A DNA stretch of 64,000 nt, taken from contig AKCV02000015.1 of assembly GCA_000272025.2 (NCBI GenBank), forward strand, positions 868,001 to 932,000, read 5' to 3'. The translations under genes were made by a program, and so were the position numbers. Below are positions 37,040 through 46,439 of the stretch, one piece after another (positions within the stretch are counted from its first letter, which is position 1; each line of letters opens with the position of its first letter). The DNA comes from Imbroritus primus. GTDB lineage: Bacteria; Pseudomonadota; Gammaproteobacteria; Burkholderiales; Burkholderiaceae. Under the pieces are notes generated by a model. That model was not told the DNA's origin. It saw only the letters and a list, made by a program, of their open reading frames with translations, and searched no databases.

Positions 37040-40003
37040 TCAGACAGGCGAACCAAACAAGGCCTTCAAAATGCCATGTTGCCACTCCAGGCCAACGTGG
37101 TAGGGAACGATCTCAGGCCAATGCGCCAGGTAGGTCAGGATTTTGGTCGCGCCAAATTCCTTCGCCACCCCCTCGACATGCGCCCGCATCTCCCGGGTGC
37201 GTACATTTGCGGTGGCGACATCCATTTCCCGTCTGACAATGCCGCTGCCGGGGCGTATGTTCGGCTCGGACACGATTCCGTCAATGAAATGCGGGCTATC
37301 CTGATGGCATGCCAGCAGAATGTAGTCATGAAACTGCGATTGACTGAGGTGCGGCTCGTCGTACTGCGTCGTCAGCAACAGTTCCCGTGCAGTTTTAGCT
37401 GCCATCACAGTGGCCTGTCTGTTGCCGCCGGGCGTACATTCGTGCATGACCGCGCGCGGAACCGACAGGATTTTTCGCCACATCGCCATGCTGAGGGGCG
37501 AGGCACGAACCGATTGCCGCTCGAGATAACTATAATTTTTGAACCCCCAGCTTTCCTCTTCCTCCCGAGAAACGCGAGCCGCGAGCGATTTCATTTCCAT
37601 TTCCATATAGATGGCGCCGCGGCGGCCGATCCTCCAGCAGTGTTCATGCAGCACATTGAACTGCTCCGTGTATTTCCCCGGTGTTTTCTCCGCATACGCC
37701 GCCTTGAACACTTTGGCCAGCGCGTACGTCCATGGCAATGGCAGGTGCTCGGCCGGCACCCTGGCCGCCAGTTGTGCCACCAGCCAGCGCAGTGTGCTGG
37801 CATGGGCAAGCGGGTCCGTCACAATTTCTTGCAGCACTTTGGAAAGCGTGGCTTCAAGCCCCCAGGGATGCGGCAACTGGTATTCCTGCCCATACGCAAT
37901 GGTTTTTTCGTGCAGCGTGGCGAATGTTGCCGCAAACGCATTGCGGTCGGTCTGATACACCGCATCGACAAGCTGGTCTTTGAGCGGGCGGAGGACCCAC
38001 AGGCGCTTGGCCTGGAACCGCTGCCTGTCGTTCAGCCCCCCACACTGTAAGCTCTCTATCACCGTTTCCGTATCCCACATATATTGCTCGATTTCGCATT
38101 CGGGAGCGAGGAGGCGTCGCTGCCACGGCAACGGTGCATCAGGGTGCCGGAGCTCGTCGAGCGTGTCCGGCGCCTCCATCGCCTTTTGCAGGTCAAATGG
38201 CGGACGGGGAGGTTTTTCCGTGATGGCATTCAATGGGACCCTGGGCTGTCGCGAAATTGTGTCTGTATGCGATTGGTCCGCACTGTCCATGGCCTTTGCC
38301 GTTGACGTAGGGGCTTTAGCGCTGGAAGGCGGCATCGATGCCAGATTTACCCAACGCGACAGCGATCCGGATCTGTCTTCCGACTGGCTGAAGTCATCGA
38401 GCCGGCTTCCGCCCGGCTTGGTATAGGACTTGGCCTTGCGCATGCCCGGTACGATTTTTTCGGATGAGTACTCAGAAGAGCGCTCGGATGACCGGCTGGA
38501 TGAGGATGTTTCATCGAGCGAGCTGCGGCGGACCTTGCCGGAAGACGATGCCGATGCGGGGACGCGTTTCTGGTGTTCCTCGCCTGCCCCACCCTTGCCT
38601 CGGCGGCTGGCGCTGCCGCCAATGCCCAGTTGCGAGAACGTGCTGGTGGAGATGGAGATTGTGCTGCTGCTCTCGTCATCTGCCCGCGGGCCGTCCGCCG
38701 TACCTTGCAGGGTGCGCGTGCGGGAAGCGCCGGATGATTTGGTGTGGCTTTGCTGGGGAGGCGATGCACGTTTTTTTGCACCCATGGCGCCGAACCCCGG
38801 CGCAGTTGCCTCGCCATGCGGTTTGAGCGATGGACTCAGCGAGATATGACCGCTGGGGATGGCAGGACGTTTGGTAGCGCCTGCGGTAGTTGACGTGGTT
38901 GCTGTCGCCGTTGTCGTCGTGCCTGCTGTTGTGCCTATCGTCGTGCTCACTGTCGTGGTGCGGGTTGCCGTGCCAGAAGCTGTCGCGTGTTTGGCTGCGG
39001 TGGAAAGACGTGCAGCGTCGGACGCGCCAGCCGAGCCGGTACGTGGCCGGCGGCCGCTTTCAGCGGCGAACTTGTATGGCGGCGGCTCGCCGGCGGCCGT
39101 CACGATGGTGGAGCGGGTGCTGCTTTGCGAGGGACTGGTATGGTTGCGTGCCGATGCGGTTGCGGATTGTTCCGAGCCCTCGCCGCTCACGGTCTTTCCG
39201 GGTTTGCCTGGGCTGCGTGGTTTGTTGACGGGCGCAAGCTGGCCACCGGGCAACACGGTCTGGTAAGAAATTTCATCGCTGGATGACAGGCTGGAGAGTG
39301 GCATCGTAGGAATGCTGACATAGCCAGGGCCAGGCTCAGCCAGGAGAGGCGGCGACATCCGCTGCTTGCCTGTGCCCTCCCCGCTGCTGGTCTTGCCTGA
39401 TTTGGCATGGCTGCGTGTCTTGGTTGCCGGCTCGAAGAGAATGCCACCCGGCAGGATGGTTTGGTACGACACCTCGCTGTTGGACGAGGAGACTGTTTCG
39501 GCTGCTCCGATTTGGCTTGCAACCTCGCGGACAGGACTTGCCCCGCCAGGCTGGGCTCGCCGCGACGGTGACGAGGAGTGCTCGGGTGGGCTGCGGCGCT
39601 CGTCGCGGCTGGCCGCCGTGGATTTTTCATGTTTTTCGCTCTTGCGCGTTTTTTCCGGTGATTTGAGCGATCTGTGGATGACGGTGCTTTTTTCCACGCT
39701 TTTTTCTGCGCTTCTTCCCGTTACACCGCTGGGTTCAGATTTGATGCCCTGCCGCTCCGACAATACGTCGCGCGAGACGTGCGCACTGATGGTTGAAGTG
39801 GAGGACGGTTCGGAATGGTAATGACCTGCAAGCCCAGTCTCTTTGCTGCGCACTTCCGGTTGGCCAGCACCTGCCCTGGAAGACGATTTCTCCTTGGCGC
39901 GCGCGCTGTCTTTCCTGCTGCTGGAAGAAGAGGAGGTAGTTCCGGCTTTTCCCGATGCCGGTTCAGAGTGTGCTGCCCCGCCGCTGACCTGCCCTGCTTT
40001 CAT
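37040..40003 (-). CDS. Large Ser/Thr-rich protein with helical C-terminal domain, effector-like (paralogue A)
   Basis: 987 residues, preceded by a clear AAGGAG site. Residues 1-600 are almost entirely Ser, Thr, Lys, Gly and Pro (SSSSSSRKDSAR, TTTATATTSTTAGATK), surely disordered, and include a duplicated block with SYQT[IV]LPGG. From about residue 620 a folded helical domain follows: LPWQRRLLAPECEIEQYMWD, DQLVDAVYQTDRNAF, LPLPWTYALAKVFKAAY, MWRKILSVPRAVMHECTPGG, YILLACHQDSPHFIDGI and ATKILTYLAHWPEIVP. This domain is homologous to that of the gene at 40780-42675. No signal peptide and no known catalytic motif. A long polar N-terminus with a C-terminal domain is a common layout of injected effectors; that role is inference. 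Confidence 0.78.
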   Translation of the reverse strand: MKAGQVSGGAAHSEPASGKAGTTSSSSSSRKDSARAKEKSSSRAGAGQPEVRSKETGLAGHYHSEPSSTSTISAHVSRDVLSERQGIKSEPSGVTGRSAEKSVEKSTVIHRSLKSPEKTRKSEKHEKSTAASRDERRSPPEHSSSPSRRAQPGGASPVREVASQIGAAETVSSSNSEVSYQTILPGGILFEPATKTRSHAKSGKTSSGEGTGKQRMSPPLLAEPGPGYVSIPTMPLSSLSSSDEISYQTVLPGGQLAPVNKPRSPGKPGKTVSGEGSEQSATASARNHTSPSQSSTRSTIVTAAGEPPPYKFAAESGRRPRTGSAGASDAARLSTAAKHATASGTATRTTTVSTTIGTTAGTTTTATATTSTTAGATKRPAIPSGHISLSPSLKPHGEATAPGFGAMGAKKRASPPQQSHTKSSGASRTRTLQGTADGPRADDESSSTISISTSTFSQLGIGGSASRRGKGGAGEEHQKRVPASASSSGKVRRSSLDETSSSSRSSERSSEYSSEKIVPGMRKAKSYTKPGGSRLDDFSQSEDRSGSLSRWVNLASMPPSSAKAPTSTAKAMDSADQSHTDTISRQPRVPLNAITEKPPRPPFDLQKAMEAPDTLDELRHPDAPLPWQRRLLAPECEIEQYMWDTETVIESLQCGGLNDRQRFQAKRLWVLRPLKDQLVDAVYQTDRNAFAATFATLHEKTIAYGQEYQLPHPWGLEATLSKVLQEIVTDPLAHASTLRWLVAQLAARVPAEHLPLPWTYALAKVFKAAYAEKTPGKYTEQFNVLHEHCWRIGRRGAIYMEMEMKSLAARVSREEEESWGFKNYSYLERQSVRASPLSMAMWRKILSVPRAVMHECTPGGNRQATVMAAKTARELLLTTQYDEPHLSQSQFHDYILLACHQDSPHFIDGIVSEPNIRPGSGIVRREMDVATANVRTREMRAHVEGVAKEFGATKILTYLAHWPEIVPYHVGLEWQHGILKALFGSPV
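39178..39493 (-). repeat. Internal duplication in paralogue A: SYQT-LPGG blocks
   Basis: Two diverged copies, about 39376-39493 and 39178-39290. Each reads S-x-E-[VI]-SYQT-[IV]-LPGG, then K-x-RS-x-x-K-x-GKT-x-SGEG. Similarity is also visible at the nucleotide level (for example GGTCTTGCCTGATTTG against GGTCTTTCCGGGTTTG). They are conserved islands within disordered sequence. Confidence 0.7.
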
Positions 40004-40779
40004 TGGGCGCTCCTTGAAAATATTGGAAAGAATGGTGAATGGCTTGCTGGTGTGGATCTGAACATGCGCTTGCTATCCTTCGCCGCAGACGATGAGGTAA
40101 GGCCCTGTGGACCACGGAAATTTGGTGGAATGCCCGCAGCGCGGGCGCTGCCCGGAGGATGCAGACGAGTGCCGGGCCTGGCGCGAGGTAGAGATGGGCG
40201 GTAGAAGATTCAGCAGATGTGACGCGGCACAGGTGCGATGGGCATTGCAACGGACGCAATGCGTTCGGCCAGCAGCACCATGGACGACAGGATCAGCCGT
40301 CTGGCATGCCGGCTGTGTCGTGAGGTGCAAAGAATGACGGCTCTTTGCGGGACTGAACCGGAATACCTGTTGATGCACTAGCATGCCCACCGCAGCTATG
40401 CCCGATGGCGCGCCATGCGCTCAATCGTGCTTGCTGTAAATCATGTGTTAACAACTGCAAGCCACTGGACTTGCCTCTGCGCACTCAAACTCGCCCATGC
40501 ATTGAACGGCAAAGTGTGGCCGCTATGCAAGGGAAGCTCACAATGATTCACAATGCATTGCGGTTGATATCACCTTAACGTTTAGGTTTTACATCCTCCA
40601 TGCTGGAGTGATCCGGTTCGATGGACGCACATGGGGGGATGTGTGCGCTCCATAAGGAAACGTCGCTTCGCACACTTTGAGTAAGCGCGATCATTCTGCG
40701 GACGGCATCCTGTACCAGGACGCGAGGCTCTCCAGGTTAAGAGGCATTGTGGACAGCATGTAGAAATGACACCCACGTA
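40004..40779. other. Gene-free 776-bp stretch between the two paralogues
   Basis: No credible frame. Near 40540-40556 the 7-mer CACAATG occurs twice, 10 bp apart. AT-rich patches (TTAACGTTTAGGTTTTACAT near 40575-40594) could be promoter parts for the gene at 37040-40003. No tRNA or insertion-sequence end was seen. Confidence 0.45.
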
Positions 40780-42675
40780 TCAAGCGTAAGCTTCTTTATG
40801 AGTTGCTTGCGTCGCATTGGGCTGACGTTGGTGCCCTGTCAGAATGGAAGCAAGATGTGCCTTAGCGTCCGGTCGGAGTACATCGGGAATATCTTTGTCC
40901 ACAGGGCCATCGCTATAGGGCGCCGGTCCGATGATGGCAGCTCTGATTGGGGCCGGGGCGGTGCAATGCAGGGCAAGCATCAGGATTTTCCTGGCATTGA
41001 ACGCAAGGCCGTATTTGACGATTTGATCCAGATTATCAGTTGATCTCAGTTCTGGAAATGTGACCAGAAGTGCGTCAATGGTGTGACCGCTGTCGTGAAG
41101 GCAGGCAAGCCTGACGTATTTGTCGATCTGATCGCCTACTACCGGTGTCTTGGCAAAATAAGCCAGATCGGCAAGCGAGCGGACGATGCGGGCTGCTGCG
41201 AATGTTTCCCACTTCCTGCCCTGTGCATGGCATTGACGCATGATGGATGGCGGCACGGTAGTCAGTTTGCTCCAGAGTTTCCGAGCCGTGGTATCTGCAA
41301 CGATTAACTGAGCAACAGCGCGCCTCCATCGAGGTAGTAATGCATTGTTAGGGAAAGGCTCAAGCGCCACATTGCCGCGAACGAGAAATTCCGCAGCCTG
41401 CAGGAACGTGTCAGCGACATCCCATGCCAAATCCCGCCCATCCGAGTGCCAGGCGTACTCCACGGCCGCCGTGAATTTGGCCTCGTTCTGTTGCACGAAC
41501 AACGTTGCCAAGGTGCTTGGTGGCAGCGAAGGAAGCTCTACGGGGAGAAACACGTCGCGCAACTGCTGCGACGCCCACCGGAAAAAGCGCGATGGCTGCT
41601 CATGGAGAATATCGGAGAGTACCGTCCTGAGCTTGACAAGACTGTCTCCGTTTCTGCCTGCTTTCTTTTTTGATTCAAGCACGGCCAGGACCAGTTCTCT
41701 TGCATCGTATGTGCGGATTGCTTCTTGTATACCCTTCTCCCACTTGCCTTTTGACTTCATGGGTTGCCAGACCTGTTTGGCATCTTCTGCCCACGAGTGA
41801 TACCCCGCCACTCCAAGTGAGTGAGGGTGTCCGGAGTCCACCACCACACAAGTGGTTTGCATCCCTGCACTGGTAAAAAGCATTTCCTGAACGATGACAG
41901 GGTTGCAATCCTCCGGTAAGTCCGGCGAAAGAATGGCATCCAGCATGGTGTGGTCGCTGTACCCTGACACACTGTCTCGCATCGCATCTCTGCTTCCGGT
42001 CGTCGGACGCATCGGTGATGGTGTCAGCGCGAGGCTCTGGAACTGCGCATCCAATGTTGTCGGTTGGTTAGAGCGCACGGTAGCCGGAGGCGCGCCACCT
42101 GAAGCCAATGATTTTCCAGTCTGGACTGAAGAGGTCGTAGTAGATCGGGTGCGAGCATTGCTCGTTACAGATGTTGACTTGCTGGCTAATGTGCGCGGGG
42201 TTAATGGCGCCTCGCGGGGCATTTCCGCAGGTATTTCACGTACGCCTGGGTATAAGTGGTGATCGAATTGTGATGTCGAAGGGCTGGTTGTAGAGAGGGT
42301 TGTCGACGTTGAAGATGCCGTTGAAGTTGCCCTCACCGTAGTCGGAGGGTGAGCCTCCTCTACAGTCGCGATCGTTGTTTTTTTAGACGCCACCCCACCA
42401 CGTTCTACCCGGTATGCCGGTACTTGCGAGGTTGGAGTTTTCGTTGAAGACTGTTCGTTCGCCTGGGTTGTGCTGGATCTGCTGCTAGATTTTTCACCTT
42501 GCGCGTTGATCTTACGCCCCACGGATTTCTTGGTTTTTGCAGCCTTTCCTTCTGACTGAGATTGCTCTGGCGCAATGTCATTCGTCTGTGGCTCGGACTC
42601 AGATGTGGCAGAAGATGATCGATTGCGATAAAAGAGTTTTGATAGTGGATTGTTATGGGTGATCCGGTTGAACAT
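40780..42675 (-). CDS. Large Ser/Thr-rich protein with helical C-terminal domain, effector-like (paralogue B)
   Basis: 631 residues, with AGGAC upstream of the ATG. Residues 1-250 are Ser/Thr/Lys-rich and disordered (SSRSSTTQANEQSSTKTPTS, ATSTASSTSTTLSTTSPST). The C-terminal domain from about residue 300 has WEKGIQEAIRTYDARELVLA, VFLPVELPSLPPSTLATLFV, LWSKLTTVPPSIMRQCHAQG, YVRLACLHDSGHTIDALLV and ARKILMLALH, which align in order with paralogue A. The gene has visibly lower GC than its neighbours, which suggests horizontal acquisition. No signal peptide or known enzyme motif. Transcribed in the same direction as paralogue A, 776 bp upstream of it. Confidence 0.78.
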   Translation of the reverse strand: MFNRITHNNPLSKLFYRNRSSSATSESEPQTNDIAPEQSQSEGKAAKTKKSVGRKINAQGEKSSSRSSTTQANEQSSTKTPTSQVPAYRVERGGVASKKTTIATVEEAHPPTTVRATSTASSTSTTLSTTSPSTSQFDHHLYPGVREIPAEMPREAPLTPRTLASKSTSVTSNARTRSTTTSSVQTGKSLASGGAPPATVRSNQPTTLDAQFQSLALTPSPMRPTTGSRDAMRDSVSGYSDHTMLDAILSPDLPEDCNPVIVQEMLFTSAGMQTTCVVVDSGHPHSLGVAGYHSWAEDAKQVWQPMKSKGKWEKGIQEAIRTYDARELVLAVLESKKKAGRNGDSLVKLRTVLSDILHEQPSRFFRWASQQLRDVFLPVELPSLPPSTLATLFVQQNEAKFTAAVEYAWHSDGRDLAWDVADTFLQAAEFLVRGNVALEPFPNNALLPRWRRAVAQLIVADTTARKLWSKLTTVPPSIMRQCHAQGRKWETFAAARIVRSLADLAYFAKTPVVGDQIDKYVRLACLHDSGHTIDALLVTFPELRSTDNLDQIVKYGLAFNARKILMLALHCTAPAPIRAAIIGPAPYSDGPVDKDIPDVLRPDAKAHLASILTGHQRQPNATQATHKEAYA

Positions 42676-43079
42676 ATAAATTGTCCTGTAGCAGAAATTA
42701 TCAACGGCGACGTATGACCTCCGGCGCGGGCCATTGCTGTATCGCCCACCAAGAATGCTGGGGGAAATAACGACTGACTACAGAAGCATTAAGCCTCTTT
42801 GACTGCTCCTTCGCGCTTCAGATAATTAGATGGAAAAGTACGTAGATCAGCAAGACGACCTAACAAAGATTGACATTCAATCATCTCTGGATTGCGCTCG
42901 GCTTAATGGATGGCACAGCCGGTTTTTGATGAAAATTCAGAATGGCGCCCACCTTAGGTGTGGAGGCAGTCTCAGATTTACAGCTGCCTTGCTGAGGGTG
43001 CGGCTGCATCTGGATGCGGGTGTGTTCGGTGAACCTGCGCACTATCGATATCGATTCATTGTGATACCGCATAAAAGGT
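42676..43079. other. Gene-free stretch upstream of paralogue B
   Basis: About 400 bp, AT-rich near 42770-42840. It should hold the promoter of paralogue B. No pair of TTCG boxes with the 15/16-bp hrp-type spacing was found on the minus strand. Confidence 0.45.
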
Positions 43080-44192
43080 TCACCGCGCATGGCCAAGAGT
43101 GGTTTCCCGGCCTTCATATCTGTCCGCCTGTTCCCGCAATAAATTTTCAATACCAGGTGCCGCCAGCCGTCGCGCCGGCAATGCAAAGTCGATGCCGAGC
43201 GTATCGAGCCGCTTCTTCAGGGCCAGATTGACTGACTGCTGCACGTCCATGTACAGGTTGTAATCCGGGCTGGTGACGAAGTACACCACTTCAAAGTTCA
43301 ACGCGCTTTCGCCGAATTCCTTGAAGTGCGCGCGGTCGAAGCGCGTGTTGCCCGCCGCTTCGATGGCCTCGCGCACGATGCGGGGGATCTGTTCCAGCTG
43401 GGCGGCGGGCGTCGCCTGGGCAATGCCGAAGGCAAACTGGATGCGGCGTTCGGCCATGCGCTTGTAGTTGTGGATGGTATTGGTCAACAGTTGCGTGTTG
43501 GAGCAGACGATCTGTTCGCCGCTGAGCGCGCGGATGCGGGTGGTTTTGAGGCCGACATGCTCGACGCTGCCGGCAATGTCGCCAAACACGATGAAATCGC
43601 CGATCTCAAACGGTTTGTCGAGGCCGATGGCGGCCGAGGCGAACAGGTCGCCGAGGATGTTCTGCACGGCCAGCGCCACGGCCACGCCACCGATGCCCAG
43701 GCTGGCGACCATGGCGGTGATGTTGACGCCCATGTTGGCCAGTACGGCGAGCACGACGAGGGTCCAGACGAACAGCCGCAGAATCCAGGAGATGATGGTG
43801 GTGATGACGGGGTTGCCGGTGTTTCCTTGCCGCTGGTCGAGACGGTGCTTCACCCAGTAGCTGATGCCCTGGTTGAGCCACAGACCAATCTGCAACCCAA
43901 CGACAAGAAACCATAAGTAGTCGATGCGTGTATGCCACCGCTCGGGTAGGTCGAGCATACGGCTGGCAAGGAGGAGCGCACCCGCCAGTAGCGCCCACTG
44001 GCGCGTGCTGGCGAGCATCTGACCGAGCAGGTCATCGAAGTTCGTGGCAGTTTGCCGGGCTGCCCTGGCGCTGCGCTCGCCCGCGAAGCGAAAGACGATG
44101 CGCAAGACCAGATAGATCGCGAGCCCCGCCGCACCTGCGCTCAACCAGCGCAGCACCGAGTTGCCCAGGAACTCCGTTTCGAACCACGTCAT
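43080..44192 (-). CDS. MscS family mechanosensitive channel
   Basis: A 370-residue small-conductance mechanosensitive channel protein. Membrane segments include LSAGAAGLAIYLVLRIVF, WALLAGALLLASRML and LRLFVWTLVVLAVLANMGVN. The pore helix TAMVASLGIGGVAVALAVQN carries the typical Gly/Ala packing pattern, followed by the beta domain FEIGDFIVFGDIAGSVEHVG and LKTTRIRALSGEQIVCSN. The C-terminal alpha-beta domain ends near LDTLGIDFALPARRL. It opens on hypo-osmotic shock. The gene lies 38 bp downstream of the MgtC-family gene in the same direction, so the two are probably co-transcribed. Confidence 0.93.
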   Translation of the reverse strand: MTWFETEFLGNSVLRWLSAGAAGLAIYLVLRIVFRFAGERSARAARQTATNFDDLLGQMLASTRQWALLAGALLLASRMLDLPERWHTRIDYLWFLVVGLQIGLWLNQGISYWVKHRLDQRQGNTGNPVITTIISWILRLFVWTLVVLAVLANMGVNITAMVASLGIGGVAVALAVQNILGDLFASAAIGLDKPFEIGDFIVFGDIAGSVEHVGLKTTRIRALSGEQIVCSNTQLLTNTIHNYKRMAERRIQFAFGIAQATPAAQLEQIPRIVREAIEAAGNTRFDRAHFKEFGESALNFEVVYFVTSPDYNLYMDVQQSVNLALKKRLDTLGIDFALPARRLAAPGIENLLREQADRYEGRETTLGHAR

Positions 44193-44230
44193 GCAATTGC
44201 CCTCCTCACGAGATGGTTGGTAGATGGCGG

Positions 44231-44752
44231 TTATTGCTGTCGCTCAGCCTCTGCCTGATTGCTGACTCGCTGAGACACCCGCCGCAAGGCTGACAGCACC
44301 ACCAGCGCCAGCAGCGCGCATAGCACGGCGGTTGCCAGCTTGCCCATGCCGGCAGTGGCGCCGATGGCTGCGGTGAGCCAGATGCTGGCAGCCGTCGTCA
44401 GGCCGATAATCTCCTGACTGTCATTGAGCTTGATGATCGCCCCTGCGCCGAGAAATCCCACGCCGGCAACCACGCCCTGCAGGACACGGCTGAGGTCGGC
44501 GATTTCCATGCCGGCCTGCAGCGGTACAAGCACGAACAGTGCCGCACCGAGTGCTACCAGCATGTGCGTGCGCAGGCCGGCTGAACTGCCGCGCCGTTCG
44601 CGGTCGTAGCCGAGCAGGCCGCCAAGCAGCATCGCGGCCAGCAGCCGCAGTGTTACCCGCACGAACTCCGCGGCATCGGGCATGTCGGCGAATTCCGAGA
44701 GCAACGCACTGGTGATCTCGGTCCAGAGATCAGGCGAAAGATGGTCTTGCAT
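44231..44752 (-). CDS. MgtC/SapB family membrane protein
   Basis: A 173-residue inner-membrane protein. The MgtC/SapB signature is clear: LLAAMLLGGLLGYDRERRGS, GLRTHMLVALGAALFVLV, VVAGVGFLGAGAIIK and LTTAASIWLTAAIGATAGMG. It has five membrane segments. Short members like this lack the long C-terminal domain of Salmonella MgtC, so a role in magnesium limitation or virulence cannot be assumed. The MscS gene is 38 bp downstream; together they suggest ion or osmotic homeostasis. The gene upstream is divergent. Confidence 0.9.
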   Translation of the reverse strand: MQDHLSPDLWTEITSALLSEFADMPDAAEFVRVTLRLLAAMLLGGLLGYDRERRGSSAGLRTHMLVALGAALFVLVPLQAGMEIADLSRVLQGVVAGVGFLGAGAIIKLNDSQEIIGLTTAASIWLTAAIGATAGMGKLATAVLCALLALVVLSALRRVSQRVSNQAEAERQQ

Positions 44753-45126
44753 CGTTGGCTCCTGTCAAATGTATTCACCTGCAGCATCTGCGTTCCGCGT
44801 CACGCATGGATTACGCATTACATATGTATTTTTTTCAGCCAGGGCGTGGTAACGATGCATTGCCCGTGCGCTGCAACGCGGTTCCAGCGCGCTCAGGTAT
44901 GGCTCATGCAAGGGCGGTTTGTCGTCCGACCCTCTGCTGTCGAGCAAGTTGCATGCCCTGCCCATCCTTTGAAACACTTGCGTCTGTTCGGGACAGATCA
45001 GGGAAGAAGCGCCTCGGCATTCAGCGCGAAAGCTGTTATTGTGCAAACTCGACCTGCCTGGTGCCGCAGCGGGTGGCGCGCATCTTGCCTCCCGCCGGTG
45101 TTCTGCCATTGCCACCGGAGTCTGTC
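44753..45126. other. Divergent promoter region of the mgtC-like and egtB-like genes
   Basis: 374 bp between two divergent starts. An AT-rich tract, ACATATGTATTTTTTTC, near 44820-44837 is the best promoter candidate. The frame upstream of 45127 stays open but is Cys/Arg-rich and not coding-like. Confidence 0.4.
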
Positions 45127-46416
45127 ATGACCTCACCCTTGCCACTGGGACCGTCATCACCCGCCACCCACCTGCCCTTGCTCGAACACTTCCGTACCGT
45201 GCGGCGCACGTCGGAGACCCTGGTGGCAGATCTGTCGGATGCCGATGCGACCGTCCAGTCGATGGAGGATGCGAGCCCGGCAAAATGGCATCTGGCCCAC
45301 ACGACCTGGTTTTTCGAGGAGTTTGTGCTGGGTCAGCGAATGCCGCACTACACGCCCTTCAGCGAGCCATTCCGCTATCTGTTCAACTCCTACTATGAAG
45401 CCGTTGGCGCGCGCCATCCGCGACCCAGGCGCGGCCTGCTCACACGGCCGACGCTCGACGAAGTGCTGGCCTATCGCGAGACAGTGGACGAGGCCATGGA
45501 AACAGTGCTGGAAAGCCCGCATACCGAAGCGGAACTCGGAATCATCGTACTGGGCCTGCATCACGAACAGCAGCATCAGGAATTGCTGCTCACCGATATC
45601 CTGCACCTGTTCGCGCAAAACCCGCTACGCCCGGCATATGCGTTGCGCCCCGTGCCCGTGGCGGTGACGGATACCCCGCATCCACCGGAGTGGATTACCT
45701 TCGACGGCGGTATCGTGGAGGTCGGTTCGGCCATCGATGCCCCGTTTTCCTTCGATTGCGAAGGCCCTCGCCACGCAGCCCTGCTGCAGCCATATGCCTT
45801 GTCGTCGCATCCGGTCAGCAATCGGCAGTGGTGCGAATTCATCGATGACGATGGCTACCAGACCGCTGCCAACTGGCTGTCGGACGGTTGGGCATGGGTG
45901 AACCGCGAAGGCATCGAAGCCCCGCTGTATTGGGAGTCGCGCGACGGCACCTGGTGGCATATGACGCTGCACGGATTGCAGCCACTCGATCTCGATGCCC
46001 CGGTGACGCATGTCAGCTTCTATGAAGCCGATGCCTTCGCACGCTGGTGCGGCAAGCGCCTGCCGACCGAGTTCGAATGGGAAGCCGCCTCCGCTGGGCT
46101 GGCCCTGGACGGCAATTTTGCCGACAGCGGTCGCCTGGCGCCGATGGCCGATCGGCAGCCGAATGTCGGCGTGCTACGGCAGATGTTCGGCGATGTGTGG
46201 GAATGGACCGCGAGCCCCTTCCTGCCCTACCCGGGTTTTCAGCCCTCGCCGGGTGCAATCGGCGAATACAACGGCAAGTTCATGTGCGGCCAGATGGTGT
46301 TGCGCGGAGGCTCATGCGTGACGCCCGCCGGGCACATCCGGCCGACCTACCGCAATTTCTTCTATCCGCACCAGCGCTGGCAGTTCACGGGGCTGCGGCT
46401 GGCCGATGATCGTTGA
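45127..46416 (+). CDS. egtB: EgtB-like iron enzyme (DinB plus formylglycine-generating-enzyme-like domain)
   Basis: A 429-residue protein with an N-terminal DinB-type domain and a C-terminal FGE/sulfatase-modifying-like domain, the EgtB layout. EgtB is the non-haem iron sulphoxide synthase of ergothioneine biosynthesis. The iron ligands are visible: WHLAHTTWFFEEF and LGLHHEQQHQELLLTDI (the HxxxH of the triad). The C-terminal part has GPRHAALLQPYALSSHPVSN, FARWCGKRLPTEFEWEAA, DVWEWTASPF and VLRGGSCVTP. The start at 45127 follows CGGAG at 7 nt. No egtD methyltransferase gene lies nearby, although the two are commonly neighbours. A related OvoA-type role is possible, but the methyltransferase domain of OvoA is absent. 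Confidence 0.85.
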   Translation: MTSPLPLGPSSPATHLPLLEHFRTVRRTSETLVADLSDADATVQSMEDASPAKWHLAHTTWFFEEFVLGQRMPHYTPFSEPFRYLFNSYYEAVGARHPRPRRGLLTRPTLDEVLAYRETVDEAMETVLESPHTEAELGIIVLGLHHEQQHQELLLTDILHLFAQNPLRPAYALRPVPVAVTDTPHPPEWITFDGGIVEVGSAIDAPFSFDCEGPRHAALLQPYALSSHPVSNRQWCEFIDDDGYQTAANWLSDGWAWVNREGIEAPLYWESRDGTWWHMTLHGLQPLDLDAPVTHVSFYEADAFARWCGKRLPTEFEWEAASAGLALDGNFADSGRLAPMADRQPNVGVLRQMFGDVWEWTASPFLPYPGFQPSPGAIGEYNGKFMCGQMVLRGGSCVTPAGHIRPTYRNFFYPHQRWQFTGLRLADDR

Positions 46417-46439
46417 TCAGTCGGCGCAAACGGAAGCGT

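Noticed and set aside
42830-43231. 133-codon plus-strand frame before and into the mscS-like gene
   Set aside because: Overlaps the end of a clear gene, has poor codon use and no motif.
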